Shown: positions 52,303 to 60,507, counted from the first letter of the stretch. The stretch: 64,000 bases of DNA from Pseudomonadota bacterium (GCA_018241505.1 JAFEDS010000012.1:1-64000); one strand, 5' to 3'. Made by a program: numbers and translations. The notes: a model not told the origin generated them from the sequence alone.

Positions 52303-52638
52303 ATGAAAAAAGATGCCAAAAGCGGGGCACGGGCTGAACAGTTGTTCTTTGACGATCCGGCGGTGGATGGCCTCATGGGGGTGTTGATGAGCCTCGCCAC
52401 CGATCACTATGTTCTGCGGGACCGGGTCCAGGTGCTGGAGAAGCTGTTGGTCAGCTCCGGACAGGTGAGCAGGCAGGCGTTGGATGCGCCTGACACTCCC
52501 GAGGCAACGGCCGCCGCGAATGACGACGCAGCGGCCTTCGCCAACGAGTTGCTGCGCCCGCTGTTGGGATTGCAGGAAACGACCGGTATCGGCGGCCGCT
52601 TCTCGCTGAAGAAACACAAACGGAGAGCCCGCTCATGA
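52303..52638 (+). CDS. Small protein of unknown function between cupin and methyltransferase genes
   Basis: This 111-residue soluble protein is rich in charged residues. Residues 12-48 form a likely helix and heptad-like stretch (FFDDPAVDGLMGVLMSLATD then HYVLRDRVQVLEKLLVSSG), followed by an acidic linker and a basic tail (KKHKRRARS). Small proteins of this pattern occur beside TonB-receptor catabolic genes in sphingomonads, with unknown role. ATG 52303 follows the cupin stop by seven bases with a GAGTGAG site. The stop overlaps the methyltransferase ATG (ATGA). The coiled-coil-like part suggests a partner-binding or chaperone-like subunit; that is a guess. Confidence 0.68.
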   Translation: MKKDAKSGARAEQLFFDDPAVDGLMGVLMSLATDHYVLRDRVQVLEKLLVSSGQVSRQALDAPDTPEATAAANDDAAAFANELLRPLLGLQETTGIGGRFSLKKHKRRARS

Positions 52639-53756
52639 TTACACCGCGCTCACTGGAAGCAGGACAGCGCTTTCTGCTGGCCGCGAAGAAGTGGTGGACG
52701 GCCGATCTGTATGAGCATTTGCGCAAGCAATACCTGGCGCAGGCCGGTGCCAAGGCGGATCGCCACAATGTGGCGGACGTAGCCGCCATCCTCGAGGACA
52801 CGACGGAGTATCGGTATTTCGCCTGGCTCGAGCGGCACCTGCAGCGCATGAAGTATTCCGGTGCTTATGGCCTGGCCCGCTACTACGATCAGGCGCGGGA
52901 CTCCGTTCTGCCGCCGCTCGCGGAAGTCGAGCGGAAATCCGCGCTTCTGGATTTGCAGCCGGATCTGCCACTGCCCCGTTATTACACCGGCGTCGACATC
53001 CACCAACACCCGGGTGGTGTCTGGTCGGATGACGTAGCGGGGCTCGTCTATGAGCATGGCGCCCGCACGACGACTCCAATGTTGGGTACATCGCATGCCG
53101 ACCTGCATACCCGATTCACCGAGCTCGTTGGCAAGAGGATGACGCCCAAGAAAATCCTCGACCTGGGCTGCGGCTTCGGCAAGAGCACTCAACCGTTCTA
53201 CGCCGCGTTTCCAGAAGCGCAGGTGGAGGGAATCGACCTGTCCGGTCCCTGTTTGCGCCTCGCTGCACGAGCCGCCGAGTCCGTTGGCGCCAAGAACATC
53301 CGCTTCCGCCAACGGGACGCCGTCAACACCGGTTACTCGCCGGGCTCATTCGACCTCGTCACCTCCACGATGTTGCTCCATGAGACGCCACCCGCACCCC
53401 TCGAGACGATCATCGAGGAAGCGGCCCGTGTGTTGGAGCCGGGCGGGCGGATGATCCACTTGGATTTCCACCACCTGCCCGACGCCTTCCGGCGATTCAT
53501 GTTCTACGGACATGGCCGTCGCAATAATGAGCCGTACATGCAGCCGCTGGCGGAAGTCGATCTGCACAAGGTGCTCAAACGGCATGGCTTCGAGGACGTC
53601 ACCATCGAGCCGTTCAGTGAAGCCGAAGGCCTCGGGGTGCACCGCGAGGACGTGTGGCGCCTGCCCTGGACCGTAATCAGTGCGCGCAAGTCCAGCAGGG
53701 CTGATTCGCGCACCAAGCGCACCAAGCGCGCCAAGTCCCGCTCCGCGCGCTCATGA
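52635..53756 (+). CDS. Class I SAM-dependent methyltransferase
   Basis: This is a 373-residue enzyme. The SAM-binding motif I is KILDLGCGFGKSTQPF (about residues 170-185), with motif II near VEGIDLSGPCLRLAARA and later motifs FDLVTSTMLLHETPPAP and LEPGGRMIHLDFHHLP. About 165 N-terminal residues before the Rossmann core may form a cap or substrate-binding region. The C-terminal 25 residues are very basic (KSSRADSRTKRTKRAKSRSA). Its genes are fused by ATGA overlaps on both sides, so it probably modifies the pathway compound or an intermediate. O-, N- or C-methylation cannot be told apart here. Confidence 0.82.
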   Translation: MITPRSLEAGQRFLLAAKKWWTADLYEHLRKQYLAQAGAKADRHNVADVAAILEDTTEYRYFAWLERHLQRMKYSGAYGLARYYDQARDSVLPPLAEVERKSALLDLQPDLPLPRYYTGVDIHQHPGGVWSDDVAGLVYEHGARTTTPMLGTSHADLHTRFTELVGKRMTPKKILDLGCGFGKSTQPFYAAFPEAQVEGIDLSGPCLRLAARAAESVGAKNIRFRQRDAVNTGYSPGSFDLVTSTMLLHETPPAPLETIIEEAARVLEPGGRMIHLDFHHLPDAFRRFMFYGHGRRNNEPYMQPLAEVDLHKVLKRHGFEDVTIEPFSEAEGLGVHREDVWRLPWTVISARKSSRADSRTKRTKRAKSRSARS

Positions 53757-54655
53757 CCCTCAAACTGATCCTGATCATCACCCTGTGCGCACCAGACCTG
53801 AGCGTCATGGAGCACGCCTACACCGGAGTATTGCATTACTCCGTTGTAGAGCGAGGTCACATACCGGCCCAACTGGGTAAAAGTTGGGCCGCTCCCAAAA
53901 TGAGTGGCCACCCCTATCTCATGCTGCGGCCCGAAAGTAATGCCAACATCTACATCCGCGTAATTCAGGGAGACGTGCCGGCTGACTACGAGCCAATGAG
54001 CACGTACGGCTGGAATGCCACCGAGTTTCTGGTGCAGGACCCCGACGCACTCGCCGAAGCTATCCGCAAGCCCGGTTCCGGATTTACCGTGGCCGGCGAG
54101 CCTCGCCCCCTGGGACCCAATTCGCCCATCCGCGCCATGCAGGCCATCGGCCCCGCGCACGAAGTGTTGTATCTCACCAGGCCGCCCGAAGGCGGTGCCA
54201 TGGAGACTGCGCATACGCCGGTTGATCGTCCGTTCATTGTGATTCTGGGCAACCGGGACCTGCCGGCTACGCAGGCGTTCTTGCAGTCAACGTTCGGCTT
54301 GAGCAGCGGCACTCCCATCGCCGCCCGTATGACGGTGTTGAATAAGGCATTCGGCCTCGATATCGAAACCACGCATCCGCTAACAGTGGCGCGCGTGTCG
54401 CCCCAATACTCCATTGAGCTCGATCAGTATCCGGATGTGGCTCGGGAGCGTCCGCATGCAAAAGGTGCGCTCCCCCCGGCACTGGCCATGGTCAGCTTCG
54501 AAACCGAGTCACTGGAGTCCGTCAAAGACAAGCTCCTCGCGCCGCCGCAGAGGATCAAACGAGCTCCGTACGATGGCCGTCGCACCGGTACCCTGCGGGG
54601 TCCCTCCGGTGAGTTGATCGAGCTGATAGAAGATGCACGGCACAACGAGCGCTGA
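53753..54655 (+). CDS. Cytoplasmic two-unit VOC family protein
   Basis: This 300-residue VOC protein is paralogous to the exported one at 46785. Alignment of LKLILIITLCAPDLSVMEHA with the first unit there, and the shared ending GTLRGPSGELIELIED, make the relation clear. The fold therefore starts at the first Met (53753), which overlaps the methyltransferase stop as ATGA. It has no signal peptide beyond that fold, so it probably acts in the cytoplasm. The second unit begins near FIVILGNRDLPATQAFLQST. Function may be a dioxygenase, lyase or isomerase in the same pathway. Confidence 0.8.
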   Translation: MTLKLILIITLCAPDLSVMEHAYTGVLHYSVVERGHIPAQLGKSWAAPKMSGHPYLMLRPESNANIYIRVIQGDVPADYEPMSTYGWNATEFLVQDPDALAEAIRKPGSGFTVAGEPRPLGPNSPIRAMQAIGPAHEVLYLTRPPEGGAMETAHTPVDRPFIVILGNRDLPATQAFLQSTFGLSSGTPIAARMTVLNKAFGLDIETTHPLTVARVSPQYSIELDQYPDVARERPHAKGALPPALAMVSFETESLESVKDKLLAPPQRIKRAPYDGRRTGTLRGPSGELIELIEDARHNER

Positions 54656-56042
54656 CACGAGCACTGAGCGGTCCAAGACGTACGCTTGGTACGTTGTCGT
54701 TCTGCTCACGCTCATTTACACGGTCTCGTTCATTGATCGCCAGATCCTGGCGCTGATGATCGGCCCTATCCGCAGGGACTTTGGCATTTCAGATACCCAG
54801 GTCAGCCTGCTCATTGGGCTGGCATTCGCCCTGTTCTATACCTTCCTCGGAATCCCCATTGCCCGAATGGCCGACCGCCACAGCCGGCGCGGAATCATTG
54901 CCGCGGGTGTGTTTGTCTGGTGCCTGATGACGGCCGCCTGCGGTGTTTCTCACAACTACGGCCAGTTGTTCCTGGCTCGCGTGGGAGTCGGCGTGGGTGA
55001 GGCGGCTCTCGGGCCGAGCGCGCTGTCAATGATCAGCGACTACTTTCCGCAGCAGAGCAGGGGGCGTGCCATCTCTTTCTATACCATGGGCATCTCCCTC
55101 GGCTCCGCCCTGGCGATGATTGTTGGTGGGCAACTCGTGGCCAACGCCTTGCAGGCGGCCCCGATCTCCGTTCCCCTGTTTGGTGAGCTCTACGGTTGGC
55201 AGCCCATTTTCTTCATGGTCGGGTTGCCCGGCATCGTGCTCGCCGCGGTCATGTTGACAGTCACGGAACCCGAGCGCCGCGAGAAGCTGAAGTTCGTCAG
55301 CGCGCAGCCCGCGGGCGCCCGCGGGCCCCAATCTCACGGAATTCCAACAGCCACGGACGCCGCCGATCACCCTTCGCTGGCCACCGTGGCCCACTTCATC
55401 GCCCAGCGCTGGCGCCTGTACGGCAGCCACTTCCTCGGCATGTCCGTTGCCGCCACCCTGTCGTATGGCTTCTTCGCCTGGATCCCCCAGACTTTTGTGC
55501 GTACCTGGGGCTGGACCATCGCCCAGGTGGGTCTGGCCTACGGTTGTATTGTCGCCGTCTCCGGTGTCGCCAGCATTTTCCTCGTGTCAGGACTGGCAAG
55601 TTGGTTGACCGTCCGCGGCTCCCGGGACCTCTACATGCGGGTCGCTCTATACTGCGTGATTCTGGCGGTGGTTGGCGCGGTGCTCACGCCGATCGCCCCA
55701 AGTCCCTACCTCTCGCTTCTCATGTTGTTCCCCGCAACCGTGGGAACCATGGCCGCGACGGCCGCCGGGCTCACCGGGCTCATGGTCGTAACCCCCAATC
55801 AGATGCGCGCGCAGGCCTCGGCCCTGTACTACCTGGTGGTGAATCTCATCGGCCTGACAGTCGGGCCCACCGGCATCGCGTTGTTTACCGACAAGGTCTT
55901 TCGCAGCGATGCAATGTTGCGCTACTCGGTATTGTGCGTGGCCTGCCTGGCGGGCGCTTTCGCGATCGGCCTGCTTCTCTACAACGTCAGGCAGTATCGG
56001 CTTGCCTACGAGGAGGCGCAGTCCTGGTTACGAGCTGCGTAG
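54633..56042 (+). CDS. MFS transporter, spinster/glycerol-3-phosphate-like group
   Basis: This is a 469-residue inner-membrane carrier with 12 predicted helices. The first helix reads YVVVLLTLIYTVSFIDRQIL, with the MFS loop motif FLGIPIARMADRHSRRGIIA between helices 2 and 3. Helix 4 to 5 has ARVGVGVGEAALGPSALSMI and PQQSRGRAISFYTMGISLGS, typical of the spinster-like group. Its start overlaps the VOC gene by 23 bases, so it is co-transcribed. It probably moves the substrate or a cleavage product from the periplasm to the cytoplasm, the second uptake step after the TonB receptor. Confidence 0.87.
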   Translation: MHGTTSADTSTERSKTYAWYVVVLLTLIYTVSFIDRQILALMIGPIRRDFGISDTQVSLLIGLAFALFYTFLGIPIARMADRHSRRGIIAAGVFVWCLMTAACGVSHNYGQLFLARVGVGVGEAALGPSALSMISDYFPQQSRGRAISFYTMGISLGSALAMIVGGQLVANALQAAPISVPLFGELYGWQPIFFMVGLPGIVLAAVMLTVTEPERREKLKFVSAQPAGARGPQSHGIPTATDAADHPSLATVAHFIAQRWRLYGSHFLGMSVAATLSYGFFAWIPQTFVRTWGWTIAQVGLAYGCIVAVSGVASIFLVSGLASWLTVRGSRDLYMRVALYCVILAVVGAVLTPIAPSPYLSLLMLFPATVGTMAATAAGLTGLMVVTPNQMRAQASALYYLVVNLIGLTVGPTGIALFTDKVFRSDAMLRYSVLCVACLAGAFAIGLLLYNVRQYRLAYEEAQSWLRAA

Positions 56043-56044
56043 CG

Positions 56045-56917
56045 TCACGAGCTCCGTAGCCGCACCGCACCCGGGTTGCGCGAGCCGAACACACCCTGTT
56101 GCGTGCCGAAGTTGGTTTGCGGCGCTACGACCCGCAGCGTCGCCAGCCCATTCTTCTCCATGAAGTCCGCCGTATCCAACATGTAGGAGCGCCAGAACTT
56201 TTCCGCGGCGTCCGCCTTGCCGGCGGCAATCAGTACGACCAGCTTGGCGTGCGCTTCAGTGGATTCCTCGCTGCGGCGCCAGATGTGCCTGCGATCCTTG
56301 GCATTGCTGCTGGCCAGGGGGATCTGCGGATACACATTGACGGCAATGTCATTCAACATGCCGGCAAACATGCCCAGCGCCCGGTTTTCCGACAACCGCT
56401 CCAGCCGGCCGTGAAATTCGTTCACCGCCGACGCAGCAGCCACATAATCCCCCCGCTGCAACGCCTCCTGCTGAATCCTCACGCATTCCTGCAACGAGGC
56501 CACCGCACTGGTGTCCGTTCGGGCTCGCCGCGCTATCAGCGCAGCCAGGGGCGGCTCCAACAGGGTACGTACCTGGTGAATCTCGGCGAGGGTAGCTCCC
56601 TGGGTGGCCAGATACAGCGCCCCGTATTGGGCCGCAGCCTCAATGGATGGGCGTAGTACGGTTGCACCACTGCGGGCTCCGCGTCCTAGCTGGATCAGTG
56701 ACTCGGACTCGAGTACACGCAACGCTTGCCGCAATGTAGGTCTCGAGACGTGAAGCTGTTGGAGCAACTCCGCTTCCGGTAACAGTGTGTCGCCGGGCTT
56801 CAGCTCACCGCTCGCGATCTTGGAGCGGAACAGTTCGACCAGTGCGTGGGAGAGCTTTTGAACGGGGGCGGCGGCGGTCTCGGTGGTGGACCGTTCTCGT
56901 TTGGCCTTTCGTTCCAT
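56045..56917 (-). CDS. GntR-family regulator, FadR (FCD) subgroup
   Basis: This is a 290-residue transcription factor. The N-terminal winged helix (about residues 22-90) has LVELFRSKIASGELKPGDTL, LPEAELLQQLHVSRPTLRQA and LRVLESESLIQLGRGARSGA. The C-terminal helical FCD domain has a usual ligand/metal pattern (IHQVRTLLEPPLAALIARRA; AVNEFHGRLERLSENRALGM; EESTEAHAKLVVLIAAGKAD). It converges on the MFS gene and follows the lipocalin-like gene with a TAATG overlap. Its own promoter contains a perfect 18-bp palindrome that recurs between the two divergent operons at 50.0 kb. I infer that it is the pathway repressor, released by a pathway intermediate. Confidence 0.88.
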   Translation of the reverse strand: MERKAKRERSTTETAAAPVQKLSHALVELFRSKIASGELKPGDTLLPEAELLQQLHVSRPTLRQALRVLESESLIQLGRGARSGATVLRPSIEAAAQYGALYLATQGATLAEIHQVRTLLEPPLAALIARRARTDTSAVASLQECVRIQQEALQRGDYVAAASAVNEFHGRLERLSENRALGMFAGMLNDIAVNVYPQIPLASSNAKDRRHIWRRSEESTEAHAKLVVLIAAGKADAAEKFWRSYMLDTADFMEKNGLATLRVVAPQTNFGTQQGVFGSRNPGAVRLRSS

Positions 56918-57417
56918 TACGATGAGCCTGCTACGCGTTTCCAGACAATCGTGGAAGTATACAGATGGCCGTCTTCGGGCGCGGAGCGCTGTGAAACCGC
57001 CGTAAACGACTGGCCGTCCGCGGCAAGGGTCATGGTGGAGGAACCGATGACGTTCCCCGCGCGGATCTCAGTCCGCTTGGCGGTATTGGCGTCGGACCAC
57101 GAAGTGGATTCGCTGTCGTAGTAGGGATTGCCCGTCACCGAATGCACGCTCCCATCCTCCGCTCCCTGGTACTCGAAATGAAACGGGATGCCGCTGGCGG
57201 TCATCACGTCACAGGTCACGTGAACTCCCTGCGGAGTCGCCTCAAACCGCATCGTGCCACTACGCAGCGGAGCGCGGCCCTTGTACTGCGAGCTGGGCGG
57301 GTCGATCTGCCAGGTCCCGAGAAGGCCCCGATGTTCCGGCTGCTTGCCGCCGGCCACGCTCGCCGAGCCCAGCGCCAGCGCCGCTACCGCCGCGGCCCAC
57401 CTGAATAATTTTGACAT
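56917..57417 (-). CDS. Small exported lipocalin-like protein of unknown function
   Basis: This 166-residue protein has a signal peptide (AAAVAALALGSASVAGG) and then a beta-rich pattern (GTWQIDPPSSQYKG; GTMRFEATPQGVHVTCDV; FEYQGAEDGSVHSVTGNPYY; TMTLAADGQSFTAV). It resembles lipocalin-like extracytoplasmic proteins, some of which bind small hydrophobic ligands. Its ATG lies inside a perfect palindrome and close to a predicted -10 box, so the message may be leaderless. The stop overlaps the GntR-family gene start (TAATG), placing both in one transcript. A role as binding protein for the pathway compound is a guess. Confidence 0.72.
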   Translation of the reverse strand: MSKLFRWAAAVAALALGSASVAGGKQPEHRGLLGTWQIDPPSSQYKGRAPLRSGTMRFEATPQGVHVTCDVMTASGIPFHFEYQGAEDGSVHSVTGNPYYDSESTSWSDANTAKRTEIRAGNVIGSSTMTLAADGQSFTAVSQRSAPEDGHLYTSTIVWKRVAGSS

Positions 57418-57430
57418 AGGTAACTATGTC
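57413..57430. promoter_or_regulatory. Perfect 18-bp palindrome, candidate autoregulatory operator
   Basis: GACATAG-GTAA-CTATGTC is an inverted repeat with perfect 7-base arms. It covers the start codon of the lipocalin-like gene and the predicted -10 box of the lipocalin/GntR operon. A related copy lies at 50044-50061. Repressors of the FadR group bind palindromes of about this size, so the adjacent regulator is the obvious candidate. Confidence 0.55.
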
Positions 57431-57452
57431 TGCCGGCGCGGCAAGCTGTCAA
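57423..57452 (-). promoter_or_regulatory. Predicted promoter of the lipocalin-like/GntR operon
   Basis: On the minus strand a perfect TTGACA (57452-57447) is followed after 18 bases by CATAGT (57428-57423; 4 of 6 matches). The start codon follows only five bases after the -10 box, which implies a leaderless message. The -10 box lies inside the palindrome, a classical repression geometry. Confidence 0.45.
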
Positions 57453-57511
57453 GGCGCCAAACAGGAAGATTGGATCGGACAACCGAGCTGCAGGCAACGG
57501 CCGTACGGCGC

Positions 57512-58177
57512 TCATTGGTTGGTTTTGAGAACCTCGAGACCGGATTTCTGCGCCCAGAACCGCTTGCCATCGGCTTTCTGCACTCGATATTGGGTCAGTT
57601 CCGCTGGCGTACACTGCGCCCCGATGACCGTGCCTTCCCCGTCGCTGCCACGAACCCGGGCACCGAGCGTCAGTTCAAAGCAGTCCTGAGGAAATGTGGT
57701 TGTAACACGGCCCGGTTCCTCCGCCGTCTCTATCAACATCACACCCTTGTCACTCAGCTCGTACATGGGCACGACCCATCTGACCCGGAAGGGGCCGATG
57801 CCGTGCACCTGGATGATAGTGTCGGTCTTCGACAGCGCGAAATGTGCCATGTCATGCCGCGCGAAACCAAAATCGCCGACCTCCATCGCCTCGAGCCGCT
57901 CCTTGCGGTACTGAGGGCCCATCCCTAAAGCCCAACTGCCTTTCAGAATGACAATGTTTTCATCCACAGGGTGGGTATGAGGCATGACAATAAAGCCCGC
58001 TTCCGCGTGGATCCGGATCACGAAGGGCTGCCCCGGCCGCGTCCGGTCGCCGTGCACCGCCTCGACCCGTTTGTTCAGGGCTTCGACCCCGAATTTCTGC
58101 AGCGGCACGACCGCGCTTTCGCCCGCCAGACAGTTCGTTGCGAGCAGTACCAGTCGAAGATAATACGGACGTGTCAT
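57512..58177 (-). CDS. Exported single-cupin protein
   Basis: This 221-residue protein has a signal-like N-terminus (YLRLVLLATNCLAGES) and a RmlC-type cupin with the metal motif PHTHPVDENIVILKGSWALG and the later His in ARHDMAHFALSK. The C-terminal third (about residues 140-215) is beta-rich: SDGEGTVIGAQCTPAELTQY. I start at ATG 58177, where GGGAGG lies eight bases upstream. It is downstream of a PLP-lyase gene, with 155 bases between them. It is not closely similar to the paired cupins at 50-52 kb. The function is unknown. Confidence 0.77.
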   Translation of the reverse strand: MTRPYYLRLVLLATNCLAGESAVVPLQKFGVEALNKRVEAVHGDRTRPGQPFVIRIHAEAGFIVMPHTHPVDENIVILKGSWALGMGPQYRKERLEAMEVGDFGFARHDMAHFALSKTDTIIQVHGIGPFRVRWVVPMYELSDKGVMLIETAEEPGRVTTTFPQDCFELTLGARVRGSDGEGTVIGAQCTPAELTQYRVQKADGKRFWAQKSGLEVLKTNQ

Positions 58178-58222
58178 GTCAGAAGCCTCCCAACAGGACA
58201 CTTACGATACGGTAATGGCCGA

Positions 58223-58329
58223 GCTTCAGGCCACTGGTCTTCGCGCCCGCCCGGCGTTTCCAAGCGCCGCTCGTCGCGCGGCTGGCGCGCTTCAGGCCGC
58301 TGCTTTCCGCTCTGCGACCGCGCTTCAGG
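58223..58329. repeat. Three dispersed GCTTCAGG repeats in an intergenic region
   Basis: The octamer GCTTCAGG occurs at 58223-58230, 58289-58296 and 58322-58329, within the 155-base space between a PLP-lyase gene and a cupin gene. The flanking bases are partly similar (each followed by CC or TT and preceded by G or C). No other gene is visible in this space. They may be regulatory or decayed coding repeats. Confidence 0.3.
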
Positions 58330-58332
58330 TTG

Positions 58333-59355
58333 TCAATGTCGCGGTTCTTCAGCGACCAGTTTGGCGAAATCCGCCGCCGCGATGTTGCCACCCGAGCAGA
58401 CCACGCAAACACGGCTGCCCAGATCCACGCCCCGGCGTTTGGCGACCAACGCTGCCGCCAATGCGCTAGCACCACTCGGCTCCAGGACGAGCTTTAAATG
58501 CTCCAGCGCTGCCCGCATCCCCTGTCTCACATCCTCATCCGTCACACTCAAGGCGCCACTCAGCGTCTCCAGCAAAACAGAGAAGGGCACGGGCCCGGGC
58601 GAAACAGCCTGCAGCGCATCGCACAGGGTACGGGAGGCCGTCTCATTTCGGTGCCGTTCGCCTGCCGCCAAAGACCGGGCGAGATCGTCGTACCCACTGG
58701 GCTCCACGGCGATCAGACGTGTAGTTGATTGATGTGATCGCAGCGCCAACGCGATTCCAGCCGCAAGGCCGCCGCCTCCCGCGGGCACTAACAGCGCGTC
58801 CATCGGCTGATCTTCGTGCAGAGCTTCAAACTGTTGTAACAACTCGGTCCCCAGGCTGGAGTGGCCGAGCACCACATCCGAGTCGTTGAAAGGGTGGAGT
58901 AGCGTGAGGTGCCCGCTCTCCGCAAGGTTTGCCGCAGTCTCCGCGGCGACCATCTCCCGTGGCCTTCCGTCGGGCTCACTGAACACCACGCGCGCACCAT
59001 ATCGCTTGGTGCCGAGCACTTTCATCTGCGGCACATCGTGCGGCATCACAATCGTCACCGGAACGCCCAGGATCTGGCCCGCCCGGGCCAACCCCTGCGC
59101 GAAGTTCCCGGACGAGAACGCAACGACCCCAATTTCGCGCTGTGCCGGATCCAGGTTCTTCAGGCGATAGAACGCGCCCCGCAGCTTGAACGAGCCCGTG
59201 TGCTGGAGCGACTCTGCCTTGATAAAGAGCCGGCAGCCGGCCAGCTCATCGAGCGCCGCGGACGTGAGCAGCGGCGTCTCGCGCGAAATAGTCCTTACCG
59301 TTTCAAAGACTTCGTGAGTCGTCGACCAGGGCGTATTCAGCAACGACGTCTGCAT
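58333..59355 (-). CDS. Threonine/serine dehydratase-like fold-type-II PLP enzyme
   Basis: This is a 340-residue PLP-dependent lyase or racemase. The PLP Lys is in LQHTGSFKLRGAFYRL, the phosphate-binding Gly loop is in LLVPAGGGGLAAGIALAL, and the substrate Ser/Asn motif is VVAFSSGNFAQGLARAGQIL. The C-terminal VCVVCSGGNIAAADFAKLVA is typical of catabolic threonine dehydratases. No C-terminal ACT domain is present, so allosteric isoleucine control is not expected. I chose ATG 59355, with GGAG nine bases upstream, over a TTG at 59415. It may deaminate a beta-hydroxy amino acid released by the pathway. Confidence 0.85.
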   Translation of the reverse strand: MQTSLLNTPWSTTHEVFETVRTISRETPLLTSAALDELAGCRLFIKAESLQHTGSFKLRGAFYRLKNLDPAQREIGVVAFSSGNFAQGLARAGQILGVPVTIVMPHDVPQMKVLGTKRYGARVVFSEPDGRPREMVAAETAANLAESGHLTLLHPFNDSDVVLGHSSLGTELLQQFEALHEDQPMDALLVPAGGGGLAAGIALALRSHQSTTRLIAVEPSGYDDLARSLAAGERHRNETASRTLCDALQAVSPGPVPFSVLLETLSGALSVTDEDVRQGMRAALEHLKLVLEPSGASALAAALVAKRRGVDLGSRVCVVCSGGNIAAADFAKLVAEEPRH

Positions 59356-59453
59356 GGGAGCTCGCTCCGGGTGGCCGCTGGCTGGATTCTCTGGCGGCCA
59401 TCGGAGCTGCGTCAAGGCTGACGCGCACGTGACGCCTCAACGCATCGCCCCCG

Positions 59454-60506
59454 TCAGCCGCGCAGGAACTTCACCAATCGCTCGTTCACCGTGGCAGAAG
59501 CCTCGTGTTGCACCCAGTGGCCGACGCCGTCGAGCTCGACCATCCCGACGAGGCCCGGCAACCCGGGACGAAGTTGCTCCGCCGTTACGGGAAACAGCTC
59601 GTGCAACCCATCCACCTTTCCAACCATGTAGAACGACGGCTGCATGATCTTCGCCCCTTTCCACGGCGCAGATAAATAGAAATACGGTTCGTAAGCCCGG
59701 TAGTAATTCAACCCACCGTGAAACCCGGTTCGCTGAAACTCACTGATGTTATGAGCAACATAGTCAGCTTCAGCCCACGACGGCAAAGGTCCCGGTGCCG
59801 GCCGATAGGCACTGCGCGCCGGCTGCATCGGGTGCCACCGCTTGTCCGCGGGCGCAGAGCCCGAGCCCCAGTACAAAACCCCCGGAATCGTCACCGCCGC
59901 ATTCGCCCAAAGTTGATCGGCTTCGGGCCGCATCTGCTCAAACATGTAGAAATCGTTTTGATGTCCCGCCTTTCTCATGCGTTCGAAGAAGTTGACCTCG
60001 CCGCGCGGAGCGTACGGCACACTCAAACAAAACACCGACGTAAATCGATCGGGGCGCATCAGCGCAGCGCTCCACGCATGACTGGCGCCCCAGTCGTGGC
60101 CTACGAGAACAGCGCTGGGAATCTTCAGAGAGTCCAACAGACCAACAAGATCTCCAGCGGTGTGAAGCGGCGTATAGACGCTCGCGTCCGCCGGCGCTGA
60201 GCTTCGCCCGTAGCCGCGCATATCCGGCGCAATTGCCTTGAATCCTGCTGCCGCAACGGCTGCCATCTGGCGTCGCCAGGTGTACGACGTGTCCGGGAAG
60301 CCATGGAGGAAAAGAACCGCCGGACCTTCACCTTGCTCCGTCACATGCAAGGAGATGCCATTGGTGGCGATGTCATATTCCTTGATGGACGCTCCATCCG
60401 CCGCCGCTGCTGTCTGCCTCAGAAGCAGACCTGCACCCACCGCAGCCCCAGCCGCCAGGAGTTCACGCCGGGACACCGCTGACTCCAAAGTTCCCTTTGC
60501 CTTCAT
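59454..60506 (-). CDS. Exported alpha/beta hydrolase, epoxide-hydrolase-like
   Basis: This 350-residue hydrolase carries a Tat-type signal (VSRRELLAAGAAVGAGLLL). Its catalytic parts are the oxyanion motif FLHGFPDTSYTWRRQM, the nucleophile elbow LVGHDWGASHAW (Asp nucleophile, as in epoxide hydrolases and haloalkane dehalogenases), and the final His in DGVGHWVQHEAS. A cap region contains Tyr residues (SAYRPAPGPLPSW; NYYRAYEPYFYL). I chose ATG 60506, one base after the preceding stop. Export is unusual for this family and fits the other secreted enzymes of this cluster. The substrate is unknown. Confidence 0.84.
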   Translation of the reverse strand: MKAKGTLESAVSRRELLAAGAAVGAGLLLRQTAAAADGASIKEYDIATNGISLHVTEQGEGPAVLFLHGFPDTSYTWRRQMAAVAAAGFKAIAPDMRGYGRSSAPADASVYTPLHTAGDLVGLLDSLKIPSAVLVGHDWGASHAWSAALMRPDRFTSVFCLSVPYAPRGEVNFFERMRKAGHQNDFYMFEQMRPEADQLWANAAVTIPGVLYWGSGSAPADKRWHPMQPARSAYRPAPGPLPSWAEADYVAHNISEFQRTGFHGGLNYYRAYEPYFYLSAPWKGAKIMQPSFYMVGKVDGLHELFPVTAEQLRPGLPGLVGMVELDGVGHWVQHEASATVNERLVKFLRG

Positions 60507-60507
60507 T

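Noticed and set aside
58179-58475. Minus-strand frame of 98 codons past the PLP-lyase gene
   Set aside because: Half of it is out of frame inside the lyase gene and the remainder is a basic repeat with no start or ribosome site.
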